From: Paenibacillus sp. V4I3
Lineage (GTDB): Bacteria; Bacillota; Bacilli; Paenibacillales; NBRC-103111
Direction of reading: 5' to 3'
Assembly (NCBI RefSeq): GCF_030817215.1
Contig: NZ_JAUSZA010000001.1
Coordinates: 8,107,315 to 8,171,314 of the forward strand
DNA: 64,000 bases
In this document: positions 56,008-64,000 of the stretch, in pieces
Layout of the letters: the number at the start of each line of letters is the position of its first letter
Numbering within the stretch: position 1 is the first letter of the stretch
Program-made: the position numbers and the translations under genes
Notes under the pieces: generated by a model
Database searches by the model: none
Seen by the model: only the letters and a program-made list of their open reading frames with translations
Told to the model about the DNA's origin: nothing

Positions 56008-58332
56008 TTATAATATGTCGCTTAAAGTATCATTATCTTTTCCAAAGTAATTATTATTACTTAACAACGGTGTAAGCTCACCGTGATAATATACATGGAG
56101 TTCGTGGTGAGCACGAGTAACAGATACAAATAAGAGTTTTAGGTCGATGATATTGTTTGGATCATAACGGTCCTTACTTGCATTTGGAATAATTACAGCA
56201 TCGAATTCAAGACCCTTAGATAAGTAACTTGGAATAACAATTATTTTCTCTTTTAATTCTTTATTAGGATCATCAATTAGTTGAACAGACTCTACTCCGC
56301 TCTTATTTAAGTACTCGAATAGATTCTTTGATTGTGTGAGATCCTTACAAATAATTGAGATAATCTTATATCCCCTATTATTGAAAATAGTTATTGAATT
56401 TCTAATATTTTCAAATAAATCTTTGCCATGCAACACTTTCTCGATTTTTGGGAGTTCCCCCTCCCTTAACAGAGGATCAATCATAGGCAAGTCTAATTTT
56501 GAGTTAGTAATTATATCATTTGCCACTGACATGATCTGATAAGTGGATCTGTAGCTTTTCTCCAAATTTATAACCTGTGTTGTATTGTATTGAAATACAT
56601 TTGGGAAAAGTACACTCCAATCATTTATTCCTCTATAGAAGTAAATATTCTGAGTCACGTCACCTAAAAACAAAACAGATTTACATAGAGATTTAAGTAG
56701 CCAAAGTTCTAGAGGGCTATGATCTTGAGCTTCATCGACTACTATATACTCTAATTTTTCATCCCAACCATTAATTTTAGATTTTATGTATAACAGTGCC
56801 CCTAAATCTTCATATTCATTTTCCGGCGTAACATTTTCTATTAATGCGTTAACGAATTCTTCATCTAGTCCGATATTCATTGAAAGTAGTACTTCTTTCA
56901 CAAAAAGTTGCTCATAAATCTTTAATGGTTCTAAAAGTTTTATCTTCTTAACATATTGATCAAGAGCAAATTTATATTCCGTCTTAATTTTGTTTACTTT
57001 TTGTTCCTTTAACTGTTCGAAGGTTTGGTAAGTATCTTTCCTTTCCTTTGAACCTGTAGGTAGCAAAGCTATCCAATTATCGTGGATAGAGTCAAATTGT
57101 TTCCTTACAGCTTCAATTTGCTTTAGCTCCCCTTCACGTGCCCATTCTTTTAGGTGGTCTTTTAGCATCTGTAACCTTTTATTAATCGGTAAATGCTTTT
57201 TCCCTTCAAGATAGGAGTCTATGTACTGTTGTTCAAGAAAATAATCCTTATTTATATAGAAATTACCTTTTGGGGCTACATTATTCTCAAAGTTTGCTAA
57301 TAATTTATCTATGGCTTCTTTTATTTTCATTGAACCTTTAAACTGAGAAATCAATTTCGTTTCATCAAGTGGGACTTCACCGTCTAAAATCTTTGATAGC
57401 TTTTCTGAGGGATCATTAATTCTTAATCTCAAATCTTTCAGATGTTCCAAAGCCCAAGACATAAAAGTATTCTGACGTACCCCGTTTATATCCAACTTAG
57501 GGATAACTGACTGAATGTAAGATAAAAACATCTTGTTCGGACCTAGAACTAGAATCTGATCAGGTCTTAACCATTCCCTATGCTTATAAAGTAAGTATGA
57601 AATCCTGTGTAACGCAATACTTGACTTACCACTTCCAGCCACACCTTGCACAATGATGCTTTTATCCAATGGGAGTCGAATGATTTCATCTTGCTCTGAT
57701 TGGATGGTTGCTATAATATCTTTAAAATCATGCGTTTCGCTTTTACCAGAAAGTATTCCAGACAACGGATCGCTATAGTCATCTTCAGACATTGTGAACG
57801 TTGTTAAAGGATTTTTTTTGTCTACTAATTTTTTCATGATATTATTCTTTGGAGGGGTTGACGATTTTTCACCACTACTAACTTCAACTACGTTAAGAAC
57901 TTTACTGTTTTTTATTTGAATTTGTCTTTTTCTGCGTACATTTACAGTCCTATTCTGACTATTGGCCACATAGTCAACATTTCCGCTACCGCCATTAAAT
58001 GAATAAAAGACCTTCGATATATCCGCGCGCCAATCAACCACAACAATTTCCATATTTGACTTAGCAATTCCAACCTCACCAATGTATAATATTTCTGCAA
58101 GTCCCTTTTCATGGATATCAATTCTACCAAAATAGGGTAACGAGATAGCCTTTTTGTATTGTTCAATTCTTTCAATTTTCTTTTGTTCCATTTGGTAATC
58201 AGGAACAGGTTTCTCCGTTTTGATTTCATCAATAACATTTTTTATTACAATTATTTTTTTATCAAGATTATTTTGTTCCTCTGAAACTAGATCAGTTGAT
58301 GCTTTATTTATGCCCCCACCTCTAAGCTGCAC
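56008..58332 (-). CDS. HelD-like SF1 helicase
   Basis: 774 aa from GTG 58332 (GGAGG 9 nt before; the TTG 9 bp upstream is too near). The N-terminal S-L-P-Y-F-G-R-I-D-I, V-V-D-W-R-A-D-I-S-K-V-F-Y and R-K-R-Q-I-Q-I blocks are the signature of HelD, which removes RNA polymerase from DNA. Then V-Q-G-V-A-G-S-G-K-S (228-237), V-V-D-E-A-Q-D-H-S, L-G-D-V-T-Q-N-I-Y, Y-R-S-T, L-S-K-G-L-E-F, V-S-V-T-R-A. B. subtilis HelD is also about 774 aa. In other bacteria HelD variants also give rifamycin tolerance. Stand-alone at the right side of the island; may be cargo or an unusual chromosomal copy. Confidence 0.85.
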   Translation of the reverse strand: MQLRGGGINKASTDLVSEEQNNLDKKIIVIKNVIDEIKTEKPVPDYQMEQKKIERIEQYKKAISLPYFGRIDIHEKGLAEILYIGEVGIAKSNMEIVVVDWRADISKVFYSFNGGSGNVDYVANSQNRTVNVRRKRQIQIKNSKVLNVVEVSSGEKSSTPPKNNIMKKLVDKKNPLTTFTMSEDDYSDPLSGILSGKSETHDFKDIIATIQSEQDEIIRLPLDKSIIVQGVAGSGKSSIALHRISYLLYKHREWLRPDQILVLGPNKMFLSYIQSVIPKLDINGVRQNTFMSWALEHLKDLRLRINDPSEKLSKILDGEVPLDETKLISQFKGSMKIKEAIDKLLANFENNVAPKGNFYINKDYFLEQQYIDSYLEGKKHLPINKRLQMLKDHLKEWAREGELKQIEAVRKQFDSIHDNWIALLPTGSKERKDTYQTFEQLKEQKVNKIKTEYKFALDQYVKKIKLLEPLKIYEQLFVKEVLLSMNIGLDEEFVNALIENVTPENEYEDLGALLYIKSKINGWDEKLEYIVVDEAQDHSPLELWLLKSLCKSVLFLGDVTQNIYFYRGINDWSVLFPNVFQYNTTQVINLEKSYRSTYQIMSVANDIITNSKLDLPMIDPLLREGELPKIEKVLHGKDLFENIRNSITIFNNRGYKIISIICKDLTQSKNLFEYLNKSGVESVQLIDDPNKELKEKIIVIPSYLSKGLEFDAVIIPNASKDRYDPNNIIDLKLLFVSVTRAHHELHVYYHGELTPLLSNNNYFGKDNDTLSDIL

Positions 58333-58560
58333 TTCAATCAACCTCCAAAATACTTCAAATAATCAAAATATGTAGTTTTTATATTACTATTTTCTTACAT
58401 TTATTATAATAGAATCATTACTATAAGCATATAAAAATATTTATTAAATTAATCAAATAGTAAGGCTAATTAGTTAAATGAAAGATTTAGAAGTAGGACA
58501 ATAAGTTCTCCTGTTGCTAAAAATAAGGAACATGTAAATGAAGCCCTTGAGATATCCGAC

Positions 58561-58662
58561 GACACAAACATGAGTGCTTTGAGATCCCCGTAAATTGGGG
58601 ATTTTTTATTTGAAAGCACTTATATTTGTGTCGCGAAGTCAAGACACAAACATAGGTGCATA
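58561..58662. repeat. Three copies of a 20-bp repeat around a terminator
   Basis: GACACAAACATGAGTGCTTT (58561-58580) and GACACAAACATAGGTGCATA (58643-58662) are direct; GACACAAATATAAGTGCTTT lies inverted at 58613-58632. The first and the inverted copy enclose a terminator stem, the inverted and the third are back to back. Related copies occur inverted at 60493-60534. The layout is like transposase-binding sites at Tn7-type ends, but the sequence differs from the 7.0-7.3 kb family. Confidence 0.55.
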
Positions 58663-58813
58663 ATCGTGAATGAATTTGGCCTGCAAATATAGCTTCATTT
58701 TCTAAGAAGGGTAGTTTAGTAAAGGTCAGAAGGGATCCGAATATTCATACTCCTATAGTACAAGGGTTTACTCCTGTTTAATACGTTCCCATTTAGGAGC
58801 GGCGTATTTCTTG

Positions 58814-58842
58814 TTTACAACTTGTGGTACTGTCTGTAAAAT
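58814..58842 (+). promoter_or_regulatory. Sigma-A-type promoter
   Basis: TTTACA and TAAAAT with a 17-bp spacer, about 30 bp before the AGGAGG ribosome site and ATG 58874. Confidence 0.6.
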
Positions 58843-58873
58843 TGGTACGACATACATACTAGGAGGCGCATCA

Positions 58874-59112
58874 ATGAAAGTACGTTATTAGATAAAAACT
58901 GATTTCACTGATGATGATACTTGTGTTTTTGGCAGCATGCAACATGGGAATATCCAGTAATCGGAATTGTGGTTTTACGGGATGGTACGCTTAAATCAAC
59001 ATTGAAGATTCGATATTTTGACTCAAAAAGTGCGGCAATTAAATTCTACGGTGATGGTAAAGTGGAAAAGTATTCATTACATATCAATCCCGACGAGGAT
59101 GAGAAAAAATAA
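58874..59112 (+). pseudogene. Broken small gene
   Basis: ATG 58874 has a good AGGAGG site and a promoter, but codon 6 is TAG (M-K-V-R-Y-stop). The frame reads on as I-K-T-D-F-T-D-D-D to a second stop near 58960, while another frame from there reads I-G-I-V-V-L-R-D-G-T-L-K ... D-E-D-E-K-K to 59112. A stop and a frameshift together explain this as a decayed gene of about 75 codons. Family unknown. Confidence 0.5.
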
Positions 59113-59184
59113 TATGAGTAAATAATATTAGCTAAATAATTGTGATCGGTATAAAAATGTATCACGATACTTATGGAGGGTTCC

Positions 59185-60294
59185 ATGTCTTTTTTCATTG
59201 ATTATTATCAATTACTTGGAGTAGATTCAACGGCCTCTTCTGAAGAGTTAAAAAAAGCATTTCGTGAAAAGGCAAAAATGTATCACCCTGATAACGGCGG
59301 CAAGACTGAAGAGTTCATAATAATTAAAGAGGCATTCGATTTGTTAAGTGATGTACGCAAAAGAGGAGAGTATGACAAAAAATACCATACATACAGGGGA
59401 TTGTTTAATAACTCCACTTATACGAATCATCCGAAAGAAGATGCATTCGGTAGCTCAACCAATGAGTTTGTTAATAGTAATAGAAATGAAAAAAAACAAA
59501 AAAATGATTCTTCTATGGGTACTGAGCAAACTGCTGCAGAACCAATAGTAATTACCCCACGTAAGATTATTCCCATAAGCTATTTACTACTGGGGGGGGG
59601 AGCGTTTATTTTATTAATAATACTTTTCCTTTCATTATCTAATGTGAATTCACAGTCCTCTTCAACGAATAATACGCAAGTACAAAGCAATTCATTTTCT
59701 GCTACACCAACAGCAGAGGCGCGGCAAGCTGAGACGACATCGGCCAAGCAATGGAGTAAAGCGCCGGACATGTCGATCGACACGGATAAAAAGTACCAAG
59801 CCGAGGTAACGACTTCCAAAGGAGCATTCACCATTGACCTCTTTGTCAACGAAGCTCCCAAAACTGTAAATAACTTTGTGTTCTTGTCCAAACAAGGTTT
59901 CTATAACAACGTGACATTTCACAGGATTATTAAAACCTTCATGATTCAAACGGGTGATCCGCAAGGGTCCGGTAGAGGCGGTCCTGGTTACAAGTTTGAA
60001 GATGAGTTGAAAACGACGAAACAACACACATACGAACCAGGTACTGTGGCCATGGCGAACTCAGGACCAAATACAAATGGCAGTCAGTTTTTCATTTGTT
60101 CAGGTCTGGATTGTGCCTCTTTGAATAAATTACCAAATTATACCATTTTCGGGAAAGTGACAACAGACGGAATGGCGACTATCGCTAAAATCGCCAATTC
60201 ACCGGTGGAAAAAGATCCGAACGGCTTTGATTCCAGTCCAAGCAAGCCGAAAGAAAAGGTTACTATTAACACCATTTCCATCAAAGAACAGTAA
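59185..60294 (+). CDS. DnaJ-TM-cyclophilin chimera (J-domain peptidyl-prolyl isomerase)
   Basis: 369 aa from ATG 59185, close after GGAGGG. Residues 3-66 are a J domain with the H-P-D motif (34-36); 130-153 form a transmembrane helix containing G-G-G; 200-365 are a cyclophilin PPIase (F-H-R-I-I, G-T-V-A-M-A, G-S-Q-F-F-I). With an inside J domain, the PPIase would face outward. Bacterial PPIases of this type are often lipoproteins; here a J domain plus helix replaces that signal. Base use is A+T-rich up to the linker and more balanced afterwards, hinting at fusion of two sources. A run of nine G (59592-59600) in the helix could slip and switch the protein off. Confidence 0.82.
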   Translation: MSFFIDYYQLLGVDSTASSEELKKAFREKAKMYHPDNGGKTEEFIIIKEAFDLLSDVRKRGEYDKKYHTYRGLFNNSTYTNHPKEDAFGSSTNEFVNSNRNEKKQKNDSSMGTEQTAAEPIVITPRKIIPISYLLLGGGAFILLIILFLSLSNVNSQSSSTNNTQVQSNSFSATPTAEARQAETTSAKQWSKAPDMSIDTDKKYQAEVTTSKGAFTIDLFVNEAPKTVNNFVFLSKQGFYNNVTFHRIIKTFMIQTGDPQGSGRGGPGYKFEDELKTTKQHTYEPGTVAMANSGPNTNGSQFFICSGLDCASLNKLPNYTIFGKVTTDGMATIAKIANSPVEKDPNGFDSSPSKPKEKVTINTISIKEQ

Positions 60295-60490
60295 AATAAT
60301 AACAACGGTTAACCGGTTGAATGGGACTCGGATCTGGAATGTGGATCAATTTTTATGACATCAAGTTCTTGTCATCCGATATATGCCTGTTTACGTAATC
60401 AGGCTGCCAGTCATTTTCGTGGCAGACCTGTTTTCGCGGCTTTTTTATTGGTCGGGTGTACAAAAAGAAGAAAAGTACAAAAAGAAGAAA

Positions 60491-60542
60491 AAGCGCATTA
60501 TGTTTGGTATCTCGAAAGCGCATACGTTTGTGTCACCGAACA
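60491..60542 (-). repeat. Putative Tn7-like end with two repeats and TGTT terminus
   Basis: On the minus strand the sequence starts TGTTCGGTGACACAAACG at 60542 and has repeats GACACAAACGTATGCGCTTT (60515-60534) and a weaker one, ACCAAACATAATGCGCTTTT, 23-24 bp further in. Its first 12 bases differ from the 7103 end (TGTTGGGTGACA) by one base, and the repeats match the 58561-58662 family. Interior would lie to the left. Confidence 0.5.
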
Positions 60543-60646
60543 CGAGATGCTGAACAAACGTGGTCAGACAGCTCCATGATGAGAGTAAGGACTTAACAAG
60601 GACTGGTTTAGCCCCCCTCCCCGCTGATGTATCTTTCGGAAGGGAC

Positions 60647-60682
60647 TGGTATTGCTGGTATTGCTGGTATTGCTGGTATTGC
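60647..60682. repeat. Four tandem copies of TGGTATTGC
   Basis: A perfect 9-bp unit repeated four times, 63 bp before the ATG of the gene at 60745. Copy number may vary between strains and change promoter spacing. Confidence 0.8.
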
Positions 60683-60744
60683 TAATATTTGCCGTTTTGC
60701 GTTATTGTAATATATATAACTTGTATAAAAAAGGAATGTAAAAC

Positions 60745-61668
60745 ATGGAAAACTTAGAGTGTATTCTTTATACGGATACGTTAAAACAACTATATAATGA
60801 GGTTTCCAATCAAGGCTCACCGATTCCAATTATTTTCGAAATCGTGCAGAAAACGGAACTTAATGTAGTAGGATCTGCGGGGCACTGCCAACTGATTATT
60901 GAACCACAGGGCTTGCACATCAGAATTAAGATTCGAGATGATCGTGTTAATGAGGACGTAATATCCCATGAGCTTCTTCATGCAAAACACATTAGGAATG
61001 GTTACTCCGGTGGTATTGCTTGCATTGAAACGAATAGTATCATTGAGCGAATCGGATCTTCCCTCAGCAACACACTTGAACATGTTCTCATTTACCAAAC
61101 GCAGGATCATCTAAATGTCAAACGTAGTGAATCATCAAAGATTCTTCAACAGATGTTAGACGTCACTCATAATGAAAGATCCGATCTTCAAATGCTTTTA
61201 AGTGCGCTCGCGATTTTAGAATGTAAGGTTCGCGGGGATTTGGGTTATGACGAACTCATCGATCAAATCGCGAAAAAATACCCTTTAGCCTATACTATCG
61301 CTCTCCATATTTTTGAATTAATCGATGCTGAGAAATTGGTAAACCCTTTCTCATTTCGAAGATCGATCATCAAAATATTGAGCTACTTGGAAACAATTTC
61401 GTTTGCCGATCAGAAAACAAAGACCATTCCTTTTCGAAAGATGATTGCCGTCTCCTTCGTTCCGTCTCGCAGGCAATTGACACAGACTGTTAGCACGGTT
61501 TTTGTACTGAAACACAATTATTTTGGTACCCATTATACTGGCATTCTTTCAAGAGCAGAAGATCAATTATCTTTTCTCATTGTTATGCCGAGCCAAAAAG
61601 ATATTGAAAACCTACCGTTAGCAGACTTCTTTGCAGCATTACAGTATCCATATCAAACCAGAGATTGA
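60745..61668 (+). CDS. Putative zinc metallopeptidase-like protein (HELLH)
   Basis: 307 aa from ATG 60745 (AAGGA upstream). Residues 70-82 read E-D-V-I-S-H-E-L-L-H-A-K-H, a zincin HExxH motif, preceded by a beta-rich stretch. No signal peptide and no transmembrane segment are seen, so it should be cytoplasmic. The rest is helical without known motif. Family unclear; M78/ImmA-like or a related minimal zincin is possible. Confidence 0.65.
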   Translation: MENLECILYTDTLKQLYNEVSNQGSPIPIIFEIVQKTELNVVGSAGHCQLIIEPQGLHIRIKIRDDRVNEDVISHELLHAKHIRNGYSGGIACIETNSIIERIGSSLSNTLEHVLIYQTQDHLNVKRSESSKILQQMLDVTHNERSDLQMLLSALAILECKVRGDLGYDELIDQIAKKYPLAYTIALHIFELIDAEKLVNPFSFRRSIIKILSYLETISFADQKTKTIPFRKMIAVSFVPSRRQLTQTVSTVFVLKHNYFGTHYTGILSRAEDQLSFLIVMPSQKDIENLPLADFFAALQYPYQTRD

Positions 61669-61710
61669 AACTAAAAACACCCGATAACGCACCCCCTTGA
61701 CAAAAAAAGG

Positions 61711-61740
61711 AAAAAGCCACTGCGGGAACAGTGACTTCTT
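61711..61740 (+). terminator. Hairpin after the HELLH gene
   Basis: AAGCCACTG and CAGTGACTT form a 9-bp stem with one mismatch, followed by CTTCTT, about 45 bp beyond the stop at 61668. Confidence 0.5.
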
Positions 61741-61802
61741 CTACAACGGAAATACGTATCTACAAAGCAGTAGTTCTTGTCGGAGATCTATTCAGGTGCT
61801 CT

Positions 61803-62000
61803 TTATGTCCGGTTGTATATCGGATTATAATGTTGAATCGCAGCTCTTTCGAAATCCCGTAAGCCGTTCATTACTTCCCATTCAGTTGGATCATCCTTTC
61901 CCAATTCCCACCAAGCAAACTCAATAAAATTGATTAACCTTGCTAAAAACTTGGAGCACTCCCAAGGATGGCAAAGTAACACCGATTGAGTTGATAGCAA
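61803..62000 (-). CDS. Hypothetical 65-aa protein
   Basis: TTG start without a strong ribosome site. The composition is protein-like (rich in Trp, Phe, Glu: F-I-E-F-A-W-W-E-L-G-K-D-D-P-T-E-W-E) and could be part of a longer decayed gene. It stands convergent to the HELLH gene. No family recognised. Confidence 0.35.
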   Translation of the reverse strand: MLSTQSVLLCHPWECSKFLARLINFIEFAWWELGKDDPTEWEVMNGLRDFERAAIQHYNPIYNRT

Positions 62001-62181
62001 TCAAATAGCACTCTTCCCTGGTAAGCCAGGTTTCTCTTTCGATGTCCGACGAGAATATCTAACCTACCGCCAAATGATAGCTAACCCCGCGCTCCATAAT
62101 AACCGAAATGGGCTCTGCTCGAAATTTCGCGACAGCCTCACTTTATAGTACCGCTGGAGCTACCGGTGAGCAAGTCCTGTC

Positions 62182-62475
62182 CTACTTACTACCTACAGTT
62201 AAGGATGACTCGCCGTGCTTCAATTCAAATGATATTCCTAAATTATTCTTATTTGCAACTACAGCTACTGAACCAATAAGAATGCCAAATACGGCTACTG
62301 CCGTTGCCTTGCTACCTAAAGATAACCAAAATTCTTGTTTTCTCTGCTGTCGTAATAATTTATCCGTACGTTCTTCTTCTATTCTCGCTCTTATCTTATT
62401 GCTCCACTCTTGCAATTCCCTTAATATCTCCTCACTGTTCCGCTCCGACAGTTCTTGTTTTTTTTCCAAACTCAT
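62182..62475 (-). CDS. Small coiled-coil membrane protein
   Basis: 97 aa: an N-terminal 45-residue charged helix (K-K-Q-E-L-S-E-R-N-S-E-E-I-L-R-E-L-Q), likely a coiled coil, then a transmembrane helix (A-T-A-V-A-V-F-G-I-L-I-G-S-V-A-V-V) and a short tail. Ribosome site AGGTG lies very near the ATG, so the exact start is unsure. It lies downstream of the 267-aa gene in the same direction and might share its transcript. Confidence 0.55.
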   Translation of the reverse strand: MSLEKKQELSERNSEEILRELQEWSNKIRARIEEERTDKLLRQQRKQEFWLSLGSKATAVAVFGILIGSVAVVANKNNLGISFELKHGESSLTVGSK

Positions 62476-62592
62476 CACCTACTTTTTTTAGAATAAGTTA
62501 TTTGTGTTTAACAACAAAAATTGATGCAATGGCAGCAACGATCGAAAAGCACGTAGTAGCACTTTTGGCGAAAGTATGTACTTTATTCCAAT

Positions 62593-63396
62593 TCATATTT
62601 TCACCTCTTTCCTTGAATTTCTCTTGCGGATTTTATCTCTGTATCTTTTGCCCCTAGCTCTACAAGAATCATAATGATCTTCTCCTGGACAGTAAGTTGG
62701 GTAATCTAACAGTAACTTATTTCTCCTTTGATGCTTTGATGGGTTTGGTATTATTTTTCCGCAAGCTGGTGCATCGCATCTCAATGGAAGCACAAAATTA
62801 TTGATATATATAAATAGTTCTAGATACATAAAGTTTTCAAATGATTCTACTTTTACATTTGCTTCAAAGCTGGGACCACTAAGAGCTAGCTTGCCCTGGT
62901 CATATAACCTTTGCTCAAAAATTAAATGTAAGTTATTAAATTTTTCATTTAACACTTCCATAACCTCTGACACACGCGGAATTCCATTGTTAGTTGATAC
63001 CCACTCTCTTAGATCACTCAGATCGGACTCCATTTTTATCTTCTCGTACTGGATAGCTTTTTTTTGGGTAGACTCAATTATGTTTAATAAACTCATAAGT
63101 TCAGTCTGTAGCTCTTGAAGATGGGTACTGTGATACTGAAATAACTTTATTCTTAAGGTCAGATCATTGCTCACTTCGGGGCTCTTAGCAATAAAATCCA
63201 CTTCTTCATTTGTTGTTTTTTTCCATAAATGCATGCACATCTCAGTTGTCTTCCTCGGACTTTGTTTATTACAATCATGAAGAAATGATTTAATGCTTTC
63301 ATCCTCTATTAGATTTACATATACAAAGCCAAGAACGAACCAATATCTTTCCATCTCATCATTATTAGATTCATTAAATATGTCAGGTAACAACAT
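62593..63396 (-). CDS. Hypothetical protein with C-terminal CGNR/DUF6076-like zinc finger
   Basis: 267 aa from ATG 63396, 6 nt after GGAGG. The first 180 residues are mostly helical. The C-terminus has C-D-A-P-A-C-G-K-I-I-P-N-P-S-K and later Y-C-P-G-E-D-H-Y-D-S-C-R-A-R followed by a very basic tail, a four-Cys finger like CGNR or DUF6076 proteins, which suggests nucleic-acid binding. Function unknown. Confidence 0.65.
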   Translation of the reverse strand: MLLPDIFNESNNDEMERYWFVLGFVYVNLIEDESIKSFLHDCNKQSPRKTTEMCMHLWKKTTNEEVDFIAKSPEVSNDLTLRIKLFQYHSTHLQELQTELMSLLNIIESTQKKAIQYEKIKMESDLSDLREWVSTNNGIPRVSEVMEVLNEKFNNLHLIFEQRLYDQGKLALSGPSFEANVKVESFENFMYLELFIYINNFVLPLRCDAPACGKIIPNPSKHQRRNKLLLDYPTYCPGEDHYDSCRARGKRYRDKIRKRNSRKEVKI

Positions 63397-63809
63397 TTCT
63401 TTACCTCCTTCGTAATTCATTTGTTAATACAAGAGTATAGTATAATAAATTCCGATGCAATTGGATTTTGGGTAGGACAAACTCTTGATAAATGGAAACG
63501 CTGTAGAGCCACTTACTTTGATTGGTTTCTACTGTTTATTTTGACAGGTCACAGTTTATTATTATTCAAAGAGGAACATTGGAATAATTTTGATAGAATA
63601 AGGATAGAATATTCATAGTTGAGTTAATTCGCTGCTTTCATCGTTAAATTGATTCACGCCATTAAAAAAGAACCGCCAGAAGGCGGTTCTTTTTTATTCG
63701 AGCTTTTTATATAGCCATTAATGCATTTCCACATTGCGACTTTGGATGGGAGTGCTATGCCACATGGATAAAGCTAAAAACAGTTTTTATGAACTTCGGG
63801 CTGTTACTT
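63397..63809. other. Non-coding stretch with strong terminator
   Basis: Upstream region of the zinc-finger gene and the terminator at 63664-63696; nothing else supported. Confidence 0.4.
63664..63696. terminator. Bidirectional rho-independent terminator
   Basis: AAAAAAGAACCGCC and GGCGGTTCTTTTTT form a 14-bp stem with 4-nt loop, with A and T runs inside the stem, so it works on both strands. Confidence 0.85.
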
Positions 63810-64000
63810 TTATTGAATCTTAAGATTATTATTTATATCCGAATAACTGGTTACTACACCATCACTGAAAAATACTAGGGAGTGGCCATAACTCATTGAT
63901 GATGCACTGTATGAATCTGGCGTGCCCATTACCGCGAGTACATCTTTTACTGTAGAGCCCACTTTAAATGGTCCAGCCCCAGCGACTTTTTCGCCTAGTT
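63810..64000 (-). CDS. Partial gene at the right edge, BamE/SmpA-like repeat domain
   Basis: The reading continues past the edge and ends in TAA at 63810. The visible 62 residues, including G-P-F-K-V-G-S-T-V-K-D-V-L-A-V-M-G-T-P and Y-G-H-S-L-V-F-F-S-D-G-V-V ending in N-N-L-K-I-Q, match the small repeated domain found in many Bacillus/Paenibacillus proteins, in which a lysine/valine strand is followed by V-M-G-T-P. Function of the whole protein cannot be seen. Confidence 0.7.
   Translation of the reverse strand, partial: LGEKVAGAGPFKVGSTVKDVLAVMGTPDSYSASSMSYGHSLVFFSDGVVTSYSDINNNLKIQ

Larger units (their letters stand above)
58333..58873. other. Non-coding region with repeats, terminator and promoter
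   Basis: No gene. It holds the repeat cluster at 58561-58662, a plus-strand terminator within it (58582-58606, ATCCCC/GGGGAT stem and T run), and a promoter at 58814-58842. Confidence 0.5.
60295..60744. other. Non-coding region with transposon-end-like repeats and a minisatellite
   Basis: No gene supported. A short direct repeat (ACAAAAAGAAGAAA) at about 60460-60492, the end-like array at 60491-60542, and a 9-bp tandem repeat at 60647-60682. Confidence 0.5.

Noticed and set aside
60355..60579. 74-codon reading on the plus strand
   Set aside because: It crosses the transposon-end-like repeats and has no family or ribosome site.
60608..60829. 73-codon minus-strand reading with I-P-A repeats
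   Set aside because: It is only the translation of the 9-bp tandem repeat and overlaps the HELLH gene.
63421..63618. 65-codon plus-strand reading
   Set aside because: TTG start without ribosome site in the promoter region of the zinc-finger gene; no protein family.
1..64000. tRNA or rRNA genes and tRNA attachment sites
   Set aside because: No cloverleaf with T-loop GGTTCRA-type sequence or rRNA stretch was recognised by eye at either island edge.

Overview
The window looks like a chromosomal segment of a Paenibacillus-like Firmicute. The left flank (1-6812, about 50% G+C by eye) carries an LplA/LplB/LplC-type carbohydrate ABC importer with two tandem-paralogous lipoproteins, a CcpA (cre)-like site and a membrane Cache/AraC regulator, an arrangement typical of Paenibacillus. 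At about 7.0 kb base composition drops sharply to A+T-rich DNA and stays there for about 50 kb.

The switch falls on a striking structure: two Tn7-type transposon ends back to back. A right-end-like array of four 20-bp TnsB-like sites in perfect tandem (7017-7096, terminus at 7103, interior to the left) is followed 2 bp later by a left-end-like array of spaced sites (terminus at 7106, interior to the right). Downstream lies a large defence island: AHJR-like nuclease and RusA (7.3-8.0 kb), a candidate PD-(D/E)XK-like protein (8.5-9.8 kb), Gabija gajA-gajB (10.8-14.1 kb), a truncated TniB/TnsC-like ATPase (14.5-15.0 kb), a 1586-aa nuclease-NACHT/STAND sensor (17.0-21.8 kb), a PLD-family protein (22.6-23.7 kb), and two separate DISARM-like drmA-drmB-drmC sets (24.6-30.9 kb and 46.6-52.4 kb).

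The second drmABC set is followed by a RelE/ParE-like domain fused to an SF1 helicase, an AIPR protein plus cytosine-C5 methyltransferase pair, a DUF3883 nuclease plus zinc ribbon, and an SNF2 (DrmD-like) helicase plus a giant GHKL-ATPase/HNH protein. Hairpins split these into four co-directional units. Divergent from drmA2, across a perfect 42-bp palindrome, is a two-helicase operon (52.6-56.0 kb), which converges on a HelD-like gene (56.0-58.3 kb). I read 32.2-56.0 kb as a candidate expanded or hybrid DISARM: it has the class 2 cytosine methylase and the class 1 SNF2 helicase, lacks a recognisable DrmE or DrmMI, and contains parts not in the described core.

The right side (58.3-64 kb) holds a second family of about 20-bp repeats flanking a DnaJ-TM-cyclophilin chimera with a nine-G tract, a Tn7-end-like terminus at 60542, a HELLH metallopeptidase-like gene, several small genes, and a partial gene at the window edge. 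No tRNA, rRNA or CRISPR array was recognised. All family names come from motifs read by eye; no database search was run.
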